A DNA stretch of 50,477 bases from Methanoregula sp. UBA247 (GCA_002495055.1 DADR01000073.1:1-50477), one strand, 5' to 3'. Shown: positions 1 through 9,331, counted from the stretch's first letter. Notes: a model not told the origin generated them from the sequence alone. Translations and numbers: made by a program.

Positions 1-2
1 AC

Positions 3-1325
3 ATCGAGGTGACTAGACCGAACCTTTCGGCGGTGCCGCCAGAGTATATAAGAAAGCAGACCCTGGCGGGAGGGGAGCGGTTCATAACCCCGGAGCTGAA
101 GGAGATGGAGGAACGGGTCCTCTCCGCCCAGGAGAGGTCGTCCTCCCTGGAGGAGGAGCTCTTCTTGAAGATCAGGTCGCAGGCGGCCTGTCGAGGTCGC
201 CAGATCCAGGAGAGGGCCGCCGCCCTGGGGGAGATCGACTCCTTCATCGCCCTTGCCACCCTCGCCGCCGAGAGGGGGCTTATCCGCCCCGAGCTGAATT
301 TGAGGGGGGAGATCTCCATGAGGGGATCACGCCACCCCATTCTAGACGCTTCCATGCGGGGGGGGTTCGTCCCCAACGACGTCCACCTCGACGGAAGGGG
401 GAACCGCTTCCTCATCCTGACGGGCCCCAACATGGCCGGAAAGTCGACTTTCATGAGGCAGATCGCCCTCGCCGCCATCCTCGCCCAGATCGGCTCCTTC
501 GTCCCCGCCTCCTTCGCCTCCATATCCCCCGTAGACCGGATCTTCACCAGGGTCGGGGCCTACGACGATCTGACCTCTGGTCAGAGCACCTTCATGATCG
601 AGATGACGGAGGTGGCGAAGATCCTCTCCTTTGCCACCTCAAAGAGCCTTATCCTCCTCGACGAGGTGGGGAGGGGTACGAGCACCTTCGACGGCCTCGC
701 CATCGCCTGGGCCATCGCCGAGCAGATCCACAACAAGGTCCGGGGAAAGGCGATCTTTGCGACCCACTACCACCAGCTCACCCAACTGGCGGGGGTCCTC
801 CCCGGCGTCAAGAACTACAACATGGCGGTGAAGGAGGAGGGGGACTCCGTCGTCTTCCTTCGGACCGTCGTCCCCGGCGCCACCGACAGGAGCTACGGTA
901 TCCACGTCGCAAAGCTGGCGGGGGTCCCCGAAGAGGTGGTGGCTCGTGCAAGAGAGGTCCTCCGAGAGATCGAGAGGGAGGCGGTGATCGAGCCCCTGAG
1001 AAACGACCGGCGGTCGAGGAGGGCGGGGCCCCGGTACACCCAGCTGATATTCTTCGACGGTCCCGGAGGAGGAGGTGGCGGCAACATTGAAGATGATGGT
1101 AACAGTAACGGTAACAGTAGCAGTAACAGCAACGGTGAAGGCGCCGTCGACGTCGACGGCGGCCCTCCGGCACAAGTCTACGAAGATGGACGAGATCGGG
1201 ACGCTGCGGCCTACCTCATCGAGGAGATCAGGGACCTGGACCTGAACCTCATAACCCCCATCGACGCCCTGAACAGGCTCTCGGAGTACCAGAGGAGGCT
1301 ATTGGGGGAATATGGCAAAAATTAA
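3..1325 (+). CDS. mutS: DNA mismatch repair ATPase MutS (5'-truncated by window edge)
   Basis: C-terminal part of MutS, which binds base mismatches and recruits MutL. The frame is open to the left edge, so the mismatch-binding and connector domains lie outside. Visible are the clamp/lever helices, the Walker A motif GPNMAGKST (about residue 140 of this fragment), the STFMIEM signature, Walker B LILLDEVGRGTS and the ATHYHQL motif. After the ATPase there is a low-complexity Gly/Asn/Ser linker (bases about 1069-1160) before a short helical C-terminal dimerisation segment. The stop overlaps the mutL start by 14 bases, so the two are probably translationally coupled. The DNA is very GC-rich with many AGG and CTC codons, unlike the window right of about 6.15 kb. 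Family assignment is secure. Confidence 0.95.
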   Translation: MEVTRPNLSAVPPEYIRKQTLAGGERFITPELKEMEERVLSAQERSSSLEEELFLKIRSQAACRGRQIQERAAALGEIDSFIALATLAAERGLIRPELNLRGEISMRGSRHPILDASMRGGFVPNDVHLDGRGNRFLILTGPNMAGKSTFMRQIALAAILAQIGSFVPASFASISPVDRIFTRVGAYDDLTSGQSTFMIEMTEVAKILSFATSKSLILLDEVGRGTSTFDGLAIAWAIAEQIHNKVRGKAIFATHYHQLTQLAGVLPGVKNYNMAVKEEGDSVVFLRTVVPGATDRSYGIHVAKLAGVPEEVVARAREVLREIEREAVIEPLRNDRRSRRAGPRYTQLIFFDGPGGGGGGNIEDDGNSNGNSSSNSNGEGAVDVDGGPPAQVYEDGRDRDAAAYLIEEIRDLDLNLITPIDALNRLSEYQRRLLGEYGKN

Positions 1326-3123
1326 GCTCTTAGACCCCGAGGCCGTCTCCAAGATCGCCGCCGGGGAGGTGATCGAGAGGCCCGCCTCCGTCGTCAAGGA
1401 ATTGGTCGAGAACTCCATCGACGCCGGGGCGACGAAGATCCTGGTGGAGGTCGTCGACGGGGGCAAGCGGCTCATCAGGGTCACCGACGACGGCTCCGGG
1501 ATGGACCGGGAGGACGCCTCCATCGCCTTCGAGAAGCACGCCACCAGCAAGATCTCCGGCGCCTGCGACCTCGATAGGATATCTACCTTGGGATTTCGGG
1601 GCGAGGCGCTCTCCAGCATCGCCAGCGTCGCGGAATCCGTCGACATGGTGACGAAGGCCAGGTCTTCCGGGGTAGGAGTTCCCGGGACCCGCGTCAGGGT
1701 CGAGGGGGGGCGGGTCGCGGAGGTGGGAGATGCGGGAGTTCCCGCGGGGACGACGGTGGTGGTCCGGGGGCTCTTCGGAGAGATCCCGGCCCGGAGAAAG
1801 TACCTGAAGAGCGGGAGGGCGGAGCTGGCGAGGATCGCCGAGGTCGTCACCTCTTACGCCGTCATATGCCACTGGATATCCTTCGAGCTCTTCTCCGGCG
1901 AGAGGACGGTCTTCAAGTCCGTCAGGTCGGATAGCTGGAACGATTCGATCCTGCGGATCCTGGGAAGGGAGGTCGCCCGAAACCTCGTCTCCATAGAGGC
2001 GGAGTCGAAGTTCGTCTCCGTCACCGGGTCTGTCGGAAGAGAGACGGTCACCAGGTCCAGCCCCGACTGGATCATGACCTACGTCAACGGCCGGCTCGTC
2101 AGGTCGAGGGCCCTCATCAGGGCCGTGGCCGAGGGGTACAGGACCCTCATCCCGACAGGCCGCCACCCCGTCGCCGTCGTCTCCATCAGGATCGACCCCG
2201 CCATGGTGGACGCCAACGTCCACCCCGCAAAGACGCAGGTGAGGTTTCTGAAGGAGGAGGTGGTGGCGGCGATGGTCACCGACGCCGTCAGGGCCGCCCT
2301 CATGAAGGAGGGGAGGGCGGAGCCGCCCAAGACGGCGGAGGGACCCGCCCCGACGGATCTCTTCGTCCCGGAGGGCGGGACGGTGGCGCCCGCTCCCGGT
2401 CCGGGTCCGGTCGGTCCTGTCGTTTCAGGAGAGGTGGGGACGGGCGGCGGATCCGATCCCGGCGGCCTTGTATCGGACCTTCAGAGGACCCTCCCCCTAT
2501 ATTCTGGGAGGGGGAGGCTCGACCTGGAGATCGAGGCGGAGCCGCTACCCGGGGGCCTGCGGGTCCTCGGCCAGGCGCTCTGCCTCTACATCGTGGCGGA
2601 GGGTCCGGGGGGGCTCGTCCTGGTGGACCAGCACGCCGCCGCCGAGAGGGTCCGCTACGAGACCCTGACGAAGAAATACGACGCCGGCACCATATCCCAG
2701 GAGCTGATCGTCCCGGTCACCCTGGAGCTATCGCCCAAGGAGGCGGTCCTCCTGGAGGAGTGGGGTCCGACGCTGGAGGAGATGGGCTTTGACGTCCAGC
2801 CCTTCGGCGGCAACGCCTACGCCGTCCGGGCCGTCCCGGCGATAGGGGTGAGGCTCGAGAGGACCGAGGCGGTCCACGACGTCCTGAGGGACCTCTTCGC
2901 CCTGGGGAGGGTCGGGACGGAGGCGACGGCAAGAGAGGAGATCCTCAAGCTCCTCGCCTGCCGCGGCTCCATCAAGGCGGGGCACGATATGGGCTGGAAG
3001 GAGATGCACGACCTCCTGCGAGGGCTATTCGCCTGCGACAACCCCAAAACCTGCCCCCACGGGAGGCCCACCTCCGTCACTCTATCCTTTGCCGAGCTGG
3101 AGAAGATCTTCGGTCGGAGGTGA
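1312..3123 (+). CDS. mutL: DNA mismatch repair endonuclease MutL
   Basis: Full-length MutL of 603 residues, the partner that couples MutS recognition to strand incision. The GHKL ATPase motifs are visible: ENSIDAGAT (33-41), DDGSGM (59-64) and GFRGEAL (94-100). After a Pro/Gly-rich linker (about 340-390), the C-terminal dimerisation/endonuclease domain carries DQHAAAERVRYE (about 439), ACRGSIKAG and a terminal CPHGRP metal motif, so it is the nicking type found where MutH is absent. It starts inside the mutS stop and ends convergently with fdhB, the two 3' ends overlapping by 42 bases. Composition matches mutS and fdhB. Confidence 0.95.
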   Translation: MAKIKLLDPEAVSKIAAGEVIERPASVVKELVENSIDAGATKILVEVVDGGKRLIRVTDDGSGMDREDASIAFEKHATSKISGACDLDRISTLGFRGEALSSIASVAESVDMVTKARSSGVGVPGTRVRVEGGRVAEVGDAGVPAGTTVVVRGLFGEIPARRKYLKSGRAELARIAEVVTSYAVICHWISFELFSGERTVFKSVRSDSWNDSILRILGREVARNLVSIEAESKFVSVTGSVGRETVTRSSPDWIMTYVNGRLVRSRALIRAVAEGYRTLIPTGRHPVAVVSIRIDPAMVDANVHPAKTQVRFLKEEVVAAMVTDAVRAALMKEGRAEPPKTAEGPAPTDLFVPEGGTVAPAPGPGPVGPVVSGEVGTGGGSDPGGLVSDLQRTLPLYSGRGRLDLEIEAEPLPGGLRVLGQALCLYIVAEGPGGLVLVDQHAAAERVRYETLTKKYDAGTISQELIVPVTLELSPKEAVLLEEWGPTLEEMGFDVQPFGGNAYAVRAVPAIGVRLERTEAVHDVLRDLFALGRVGTEATAREEILKLLACRGSIKAGHDMGWKEMHDLLRGLFACDNPKTCPHGRPTSVTLSFAELEKIFGRR

Positions 3124-4287
3124 CGGGAGGGCGTTGTTTGGTTTCTTCATGAGGGCTATCTTGGGCCTCGACATATCCTCCCCGGCCCTGTATCCATAGA
3201 GCTCCTCCAGGTCGGTGGCGATGGCGTGCATGATCCGTGCGTTGGGGATATCCATGGGGCAGAGCTCTTCGCACTGGCCGCAGTTTATGCAGCTGTCGGC
3301 AATGTGGGCGTACCTGGTCAGGTGGAACTCAAGGCCGGGGGGGACGATCCCGGGAAAAGCTGTCATGTAGGGTCCGGTGGTGTTGAAGAGGGCGGGGCAG
3401 ACCTCGACGCAGGCGTAGCACTTGATGCAGCGGGCCGTCTCCTCGACTATATACTTGATCCGGTCGCAGCTTCCCTCCAGGAGGGCGAAGTCCTCCTTCT
3501 GCTCCTCGTCGGACAAATTGACGATCAGATCCTCCCTCCTCTTTCGAGCCTTGATGCAGGGCACCTCGGGTACGCCTACCCCGATGGCGCCGGCGGCCGA
3601 GGCCCTCTCGACGAGGTCTCTACCCCTCTCGGAGCAGATCTCGACGAAGGTCGCCTCCCCCACCAGCTCCTCTTTCACCCCCCAGTTGCCGCAGGCGAGA
3701 TCTGCCCCCCTCGGGACCTTCATCTTGCACCTTCGGCAGTTGTCTCTGCGGCCGTAGCCCCCCTCCTCCAGCTCCTTGATCCGGACGGCCCGGTGCTCCC
3801 CGCCGACGGTGATGTGAAACCTCCCCTTGTGGATCGTCTCCTTCTCGACGGACCCGGGGTCGACGTCGAAGACCTCGCAGATCATCCGCCTCATCATGGA
3901 GGGGGCGATGGATCCGCCGCAGTTGAGGCCTATCAGGAGGAGGTTATCTATATTCACCATACCCCTCTTCGCCTGCTCAACGGTCCCCATGACGTCGCAC
4001 CCCTTCATGACGGCGGCGACCTTAAACCCCTCGGCGCCTCCGAGGTACTTGCCGAAGAGCTTCGACATGAGGAGCGTCCCCCCATGGATCGAGCCCGCCG
4101 TCTCCTCCACCTCTGCCGGATCGGTGATCAGGACCGGCCTAGCGTCGTAGAGGTCTAGGCCCCTCTTAACCCCCAGGACGGCGTCGACGATCCCCTCCTC
4201 CAGGGCGAACTTGAGGAGGGCGGTGATGGCCCCCCCCGACTCTCCCCTCTTCCGGAGGTTGGGGTCGCGGGCCCAGGCGTATATCAT
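3082..4287 (-). CDS. fdhB: Coenzyme F420-dependent formate dehydrogenase, beta subunit
   Basis: 401-residue FrhB/FdhB family iron-sulfur flavoprotein that passes electrons from formate oxidation to coenzyme F420. The N-terminal part has the RGESGGAITALL segment typical of the family. Conserved cysteines lie in the middle (GLNCGG, NCRRCKMK), and two ferredoxin-type clusters sit near the C terminus (CIKCYACVEVCP and CINCGQCEELCP). No ATG lies upstream in frame before a TAA at about 4402, so the ATG at 4287 is taken; AGGGAG precedes it closely. It lies 106 bases downstream of the true end of fdhA on the same strand and overlaps the mutL 3' end. High GC like mutSL. Confidence 0.9.
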   Translation of the reverse strand: MIYAWARDPNLRKRGESGGAITALLKFALEEGIVDAVLGVKRGLDLYDARPVLITDPAEVEETAGSIHGGTLLMSKLFGKYLGGAEGFKVAAVMKGCDVMGTVEQAKRGMVNIDNLLLIGLNCGGSIAPSMMRRMICEVFDVDPGSVEKETIHKGRFHITVGGEHRAVRIKELEEGGYGRRDNCRRCKMKVPRGADLACGNWGVKEELVGEATFVEICSERGRDLVERASAAGAIGVGVPEVPCIKARKRREDLIVNLSDEEQKEDFALLEGSCDRIKYIVEETARCIKCYACVEVCPALFNTTGPYMTAFPGIVPPGLEFHLTRYAHIADSCINCGQCEELCPMDIPNARIMHAIATDLEELYGYRAGEDMSRPKIALMKKPNNALPSPPTEDLLQLGKG

Positions 4288-4393
4288 ATCTCCCTTGACG
4301 ACCGCCTCTCCATTGCCGATAACCTCTGCCTTCCCTGCCGTCTCTACCTCCTCGACCTTCTCTCCCTTGCCGATCGCGTCATCTCCCCGGATA

Positions 4394-6458
4394 TTACCGC
4401 CCCCTCATCTTCTCCACCTTCACAGCACACGCCTTGAACTCGGGGATCTTCGAGACGGGGTCGAGGGCTCCGTTCGTCAGGAGGTTTGCAGGACACTCCC
4501 GGAAGTGGAAGGGTATGAAGACGACCCCCTTTTTAATCTCCCCCGTCACCCTCACCGGGACGGCGATCTCCCCCCCTCCGGGATGAGACCAGGACGACCT
4601 CGCCATCTTCTATCCCCATCTCCCTTGCATCCATCTCGCTGATCTCCACCCAGCCGGTCTTCACCTCGGCGTCGAGGTTCTCCGATCGGCGGGTCATCGA
4701 CCCGGCGTGCCAGTGCCAGAGGGACCTTCCGGTGGTGAGGATGAAGGGGTAGTCGCCGGTGGTGACCTCGGCTGGGGGTCTCCATTCGACGGCGGTAAAC
4801 TTGCCCAGACCGTCTTGGGTCGCGAACCTCTCCCGGTGGAGGATGGGGGTTCCTGGATGGTCGGGAGCGGGGCAGGGCCACTGGAGGGCGTGGGGGTCCT
4901 CGAGACGGGGGTAGCTGATCCCGGCGTAGGAGGGGGTCGCCCTGGCGATCTCATCGAAGATCTCCTCCTCGCTACCGTAAGAGAACTGCTTCTCATACCC
5001 CATGAGCCTCGCGAGATCGGAGATGATCCTCCAGTCAGGCCTCGCCTCCCCCGGCGGATCCACCGCCTTCCTCAGCCTCTGGACCCGCCGGTCGGTATTG
5101 GTGTGGGTCCCGTCCTTCTCGGCGAAGGAGGCGGCCGGGAGGACGACGTCGGCGAGCTCTGCCGTCTCCGTCATGAAGATCTCCTGGGATACTATGAACT
5201 CGAGGTTGCCGAGGGCCTTCTTTACTCTGGCCAGGTCGGGGTCTGTCATCATTGGGTTCTCCCCCATCAGGTAGAGGCACTTTATCCTCCCCGGCTCCTC
5301 CGCCAGGATCTCCATCATCTCCGTGGAGGTGATCCCCGCCTTCGGATCGCCGATGTCGCCCGCCCCCCACACCTCCCTCATCCTCTTCCGGGAAGCCTCG
5401 TCGGTGACCCTCTGATATCCGCTATAGACGTTGGGGAGGGCTCCCATGTCGCAGGCCCCCTGGACGTTGTTCTGGCCCCGGAGGGGGTTGACGCCGGATC
5501 CGGGCTTTCCGACGTTTCCGGTGAGCATCATCAGGTTCGCGATGGAGAGGACGTTGTCGACCCCCGTGGTATGCTGGGTCACCCCCATCGAATATAATAG
5601 GGACGCCGGCTTAATCGTCCCGATCCACTCCGCCGCCCTTTCGATATCAGAAGCTGGGACCCCGGTGATCTCAGCTGCGTTCTCGAGGCTGCAAGCCTCT
5701 TTATTAACCGTCTCCAGGACTGACCGGAAGCCCCGGGTCCTCCTCTCGATGAAATCCCGGTCCTCCCACCCGTTCTTTATGATTTCGCGGATCAGGCCAT
5801 TCAAGAGCGCCACGTCCGTCCCGGGGCGGAGGGGGAGGTGGAGGTCCGCCGCCTTGGCCGTAGGGGTGAGCCTCGGATCGGCGCAGATGATCTTCGCCCC
5901 CCTCTTCTTCGCCATGACGAGCCTTCGTCCAATCAGGGGGTGCTGCTCGAAGGTGTTGCTCCCTATGACGAAGATGCATCTTGACTCCTCGATGTCGAAG
6001 ATCGAGTTGGTCATGGCTCCAGAGCCGAAGACCTCCGAGAGGGCGGAGACGGTGGAGGAGTGGCAGAGCCGGGCGCAGTGGTCCACGTTGTTCGTCTTTG
6101 CGACGACCCGGGCGAACTTCTGCATCAGGTAGTTCTCTTCATTTGAGACACGGGCCGATGACAGGCATGCCATCTCTTCTCCTTTGTAGGACTTGAACTT
6201 GGAGACGATGAGCTTATACGCCTCGTCCCAGCTCGCCTCGACAAACTTGCCATCCTTCTTGATGAGGGGTGTTGTCAGCCGATCCGGGCTGTTTACAAAT
6301 TCCCAGGCATAGTTGCCCTTGGGGCAGAGCTTTCCTTCGTTGACCGGATTGCGGTGCCACGGTGCGACACCGACAACCTTCTTGTCCTTGACGACAAGGT
6401 TGAAGCCGCAGCCGGTCCCGCAATACGGGCATGTGGTTGGTACGTATTTCATTTCCAT
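4394..6458 (-). CDS. fdhA: Formate dehydrogenase alpha subunit, single-base frameshift near 3' end
   Basis: Molybdopterin (Mo or W) catalytic subunit oxidising formate. The 4Fe-4S ligands are C10, C13, C17 and C45; the metal ligand is Cys132 in the HCARLCHSS motif (a Cys, not a Sec, enzyme), followed by His133. The reading frame as given stops at 4533 with an unrelated tail. The expected C terminus (VRVTGEIKKGVVFIPFHF to KVEKMRGR) continues in the next frame and stops at 4394. Deleting one base from a run of seven G (coding strand; + positions 4570-4576) restores a normal ~687-residue protein, so this is probably a homopolymer error. Residues 1 to about 105 have codon use like the right part of the window and the rest resembles mutSL, so the gene spans a composition break. 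Confidence 0.85.
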
Positions 6459-6472
6459 GTTCTAACCTCGAA

Positions 6473-6503
6473 CAATCAAATTTGTTGATTGAGGATATTT
6501 AAA
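6473..6503 (-). promoter_or_regulatory. fdhA promoter: TATA-like box and inverted-repeat operator candidate
   Basis: Reading the minus strand, a TTTAAATA box (+ positions 6496-6503) lies about 40 bases before the fdhA ATG. Between it and the start sits a perfect 7-base inverted repeat, CAATCAA-atttg-TTGATTG (6473-6491). The position between TATA box and start codon is typical for an archaeal repressor site. The repeat is seen directly; the regulatory role is inferred. Confidence 0.45.
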
Positions 6504-6644
6504 CATAGTGAATTTTTTGTCAAAAGTGATTAATAGTTGTGGGTTATAATGAGTATATAAGCAATAATCCCCGATTAATCCGAATCAAAAATTAATTAAT
6601 TTTATTTGATATAAGTATGAAAGAAGCTTAACTACGCGCATATC

Positions 6645-7301
6645 ATGAAACAACAACGTATTCCGCCTCTTATTATTGATATCGTTCAGAGCGGTCTTTT
6701 AGCATGCGACGGGATAGTTTTTGACAACCGTGATTCCTGTCCCGCATGTGGGGGAAAACTGACCGGATATGATACAAAAAAGAAGCAGTTCGCGGTTCTG
6801 CTTGAAGGAGGAAACAGGCATCCGATTCATGTAATGGTGAAACGGTTCTCCTGCCGGCAATGCCGCGCAGTTTGTTTTGCTGATGAACCATTCTACCCTG
6901 ATACGCGGATTGGTTCTCCGATTGTCGATCTGGCTGTTTCACTTGCAGCGGGTATGTCATTTTATCGTGCAACTGCACTCATGAAACATCTGGGCATAGT
7001 CATAGACCGGGGTACAGTACGAAATTTTATGAAACGATCATTTCCGGGTATTTCCACAACGGACCTCTTTGGGATCCGGCTCCCCTTATCGATTATAACA
7101 CTCTCAGAGCTCGCTGCCCGGACCCGTGAGGGGGGTCGCATCCCAGGGGCAGAAGCGCTCGCTGCCAGTGGTTTCCCATCCGCATACCGGGCAGCGCCGG
7201 ATTTGCGGTTTTGGGGTAAACAGGGGAAGGAGCGGAAGGAAGAGAAAGACAAAGAAGAAAGGAACGCCGATCATCCAGAGTACGATAGTAATGACAAGTG
7301 A
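6645..7301 (+). CDS. Zinc-ribbon/helix-turn-helix protein of unknown function
   Basis: 218-residue reading frame. The N-terminal part has two CxxC pairs (CPACGGKL near residue 33 and CRQCRAVCF near 71) forming a likely zinc ribbon. It is followed by a helical stretch (AVSLAAGMSFYRATALMKHL then RGTVRNFMKR) that looks like a DNA-binding helix-turn-helix, reminiscent of the N-terminal halves of some transposases; no catalytic domain is present. The last ~65 residues are read antisense to another plausible gene (7104-7340) and become very charged, so the true protein may effectively end earlier. A TATATAA box at about 6553 and an AT-rich leader precede it. Function not recognised. Confidence 0.55.
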   Translation: MKQQRIPPLIIDIVQSGLLACDGIVFDNRDSCPACGGKLTGYDTKKKQFAVLLEGGNRHPIHVMVKRFSCRQCRAVCFADEPFYPDTRIGSPIVDLAVSLAAGMSFYRATALMKHLGIVIDRGTVRNFMKRSFPGISTTDLFGIRLPLSIITLSELAARTREGGRIPGAEALAASGFPSAYRAAPDLRFWGKQGKERKEEKDKEERNADHPEYDSNDK

Positions 7302-7340
7302 GCCTGATAACAGAATGAGGCTTATTTCCCAGGGTTTCAT
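7104..7340 (-). CDS. Small membrane protein with C-terminal zinc ribbon
   Basis: 78-residue protein starting MKPWEISL. Two hydrophobic segments (about residues 5-37, with FFFVFLFLPLLPLF at the end) are followed by a cytosolic-type zinc ribbon, RRCPVCGW and a second CPWDATPL knuckle in which one Cys is replaced by Asp-type geometry. The pattern of a hydrophobic N terminus plus ribbon is coherent and suggests a real gene although it is antisense to the 3' third of the preceding gene. It lies downstream of mfnF on the same strand (87-base gap). Function unknown. Confidence 0.6.
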   Translation of the reverse strand: MKPWEISLILLSGSLVITIVLWMIGVPFFFVFLFLPLLPLFTPKPQIRRCPVCGWETTGSERFCPWDATPLTGPGSEL

Positions 7341-7427
7341 GCTATCATAACCGGTAAAAGACCGTGGGCAGAACAAAGAGAAAACCGCAGATCCTGCCCG
7401 ACCCGCACGGGAATTTCTCTGGACATG

Positions 7428-8363
7428 TCAGAAATATCCGCCCCGCATTGCCAGCTCCCGGACTGCAAATGCAGGCAGGGCATCTGCACACGATCCCAGT
7501 TCTTTTGAAAGGTCAGTTCCACCCAGTTCTCCAGCGAACAGGGAGGCTCCAATACCGCCTACAAGTATGTGCCGGGCACCGGTTACAGCAGCAATGCGCT
7601 GCACTCCATCGCAGATCAAACCACGCTGGTTTTCCCAGAACTGTTCGGCAATCCGGTATGCACCATCGGTTCCAATCTCGTCAAGATCCGCACAGACGAT
7701 GCGGGCGAGCCGGCGAAGTGCTGCGGCCTTGGTTTTTTCTTTCTTATCGGGTGTATCTCCGGTATACTGTGCGGGTGTGATGTGTCCCAGGACAAGATGT
7801 GCATCTGCGCTGGCTGCGAAATACTCAGAACTTACTGGAGTGATAACCCCATCAAGAAGTACCGATTGCAGCCGGGTTGCAATATTTCCCCTGAGCAACC
7901 CCGTATAGATAAGGTAGCCGTTCTGTAACCTCTGCAGGTCAGTGAGTCCAGTCAGTGACTCAAAACGGGTAAGCGGGATGATATCGGTAGTCGTGCTCCC
8001 GATATCGACAAGAAGAGCATCAGGGAATTCTCCCCGCAGGTAATCTGCTGATGCAAGCCAGTTTGCAGCTGCGAGTTGAGGCGCTGCAGAATCATGGAAT
8101 TTCCCGTCAGTGCCGTAAAAACGGGCAGCGTGAAACGCGTCCTTTACCGCCTTAACAATAAAGGAAATGCCCTCCATCTTGTCATCAAAACAGTCAGCCA
8201 GTTCACCGCTCATGACCACAGCCGCCGGTTCATCGGGGGCAGTGACATACTGGTTCAGGAGCGTGGTGACGGGAGCTTTTTCCCACAGCGGGCAGTAATG
8301 GAGGTGAGCGCCCCCATCATTGACCACTTTAAGGTTAGCACCCCCCACGTCAATCCCAATCAT
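7428..8363 (-). CDS. mfnF: Methanofuran biosynthesis synthase MfnF (ASKHA-fold)
   Basis: 311-residue member of the hydantoinase/acetate kinase-like family annotated as H4MPT-linked C1-transfer protein and assigned to MfnF, which joins the aminomethylfuran phosphate and glutamyl-tyramine parts of methanofuran. ASKHA signatures are visible: MIGIDVGGANLK at the N terminus, LLVDIGSTTTDIIPL (about 117) and the late VGGIGASLFA motif. Its start overlaps the end of mfnD by four bases (ATGA), indicating one operon for two steps of the same cofactor pathway. The product is needed for the first step of CO2-reducing methanogenesis. Confidence 0.85.
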   Translation of the reverse strand: MIGIDVGGANLKVVNDGGAHLHYCPLWEKAPVTTLLNQYVTAPDEPAAVVMSGELADCFDDKMEGISFIVKAVKDAFHAARFYGTDGKFHDSAAPQLAAANWLASADYLRGEFPDALLVDIGSTTTDIIPLTRFESLTGLTDLQRLQNGYLIYTGLLRGNIATRLQSVLLDGVITPVSSEYFAASADAHLVLGHITPAQYTGDTPDKKEKTKAAALRRLARIVCADLDEIGTDGAYRIAEQFWENQRGLICDGVQRIAAVTGARHILVGGIGASLFAGELGGTDLSKELGSCADALPAFAVRELAMRGGYF

Positions 8364-9247
8364 ACTTTTGAGACCTTCCCGTGTGTGTCAAAACGTACAC
8401 TCCCGGTCAGATGCACCTGATCCGGCCCTCCCCCTTTCGAAGCTGCAACAAGAATGTCGGCTATCTCCTCGTTCATGCAGGCTGCAATACCGACAAGACT
8501 GGTAGTGATCCGCGGGTTCACATCCACTACATATACCTTGTCGGCAACAACTACATCCACTCCGCAATATCCCTGGCACCCGAGCACCTCTGCCACTTTT
8601 TTGGCCATGTCGATAATTTCTGCTTCGCGTGCCGGGTGTACCGGCGTCTCCCCGCCACAGTAATGAAGAGCTCCGTCATTTCCGGTTTCAATGACCTGCC
8701 GGTTCACCGCGAGCACCAGCGGGGATTTACCGGAGAAATACAGGCAGGCATCACCCACCACCCGGCTCCCTACAATGCTGACGGAAAAATGATCTCCTGC
8801 AATATATTGTTGTGAGAACTCGTCCTTTCCCGGCAAACCATCTGATATTCTCACACCTTGCGCGCCGCAGCCTTTCACCGGCTTAATCACTCTTTTTCCC
8901 AAAGGTGTGTCCGCGGGAACCGGCACATCGTGTGAACGCAGGATCTTTTCGGTGCGGACCTTATTGGCACAGAGAGCAACCGTCATGGACCCGCACCCGA
9001 GATTATGCGTATGCTGCTCAAGGATCTGCGTGTACCGTGCAAGCAGGTGGTCGGGGGAGATTACAAGCCCCATATCGCACAACGGGGCAATACGTTCTAT
9101 TTCGGCTCCAAAATCCCCGTTGCCGGGCAATATTACCTCAAACCCGCAACGCTCAAAACTCCGTTTCAGGACATCGAGCATGGCAGCACCTTCAAAAGCA
9201 AGCGAGGGATCATGAACTGAGGCATACTCAGCGAGCAGGACTTTCAT
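8360..9247 (-). CDS. mfnD: Tyramine--L-glutamate ligase MfnD (ATP-grasp)
   Basis: ATP-grasp ligase that joins glutamate to tyramine in methanofuran synthesis. The start MKVLLAEYAS at 9247 is chosen over upstream Met codons because family members begin there and AGAAGAG lies just before it. Visible are the ATP-binding core (RVIKPVKGCGAQGVRIS), QQYIAGDHFSVSIVG, and the metal-binding end VYVVDVNPRITTSLVG. It is the first gene of the mfnD-mfnF pair and is divergent from surE with about 85 bases between starts. Confidence 0.85.
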   Translation of the reverse strand: MKVLLAEYASVHDPSLAFEGAAMLDVLKRSFERCGFEVILPGNGDFGAEIERIAPLCDMGLVISPDHLLARYTQILEQHTHNLGCGSMTVALCANKVRTEKILRSHDVPVPADTPLGKRVIKPVKGCGAQGVRISDGLPGKDEFSQQYIAGDHFSVSIVGSRVVGDACLYFSGKSPLVLAVNRQVIETGNDGALHYCGGETPVHPAREAEIIDMAKKVAEVLGCQGYCGVDVVVADKVYVVDVNPRITTSLVGIAACMNEEIADILVAASKGGGPDQVHLTGSVRFDTHGKVSKV

Positions 9248-9331
9248 CACTCTTCTCTTTTTGTGCTTGAACAAAATTACCCTATCCGATCGGTGTACTA
9301 TTTGAGGGGCGCGGTTCATACGTGAATGCAC

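Noticed and set aside
3226..4158. 310-codon plus-strand frame opposite fdhB
   Set aside because: Antisense shadow caused by high GC; fdhB has complete iron-sulfur motifs on the minus strand.
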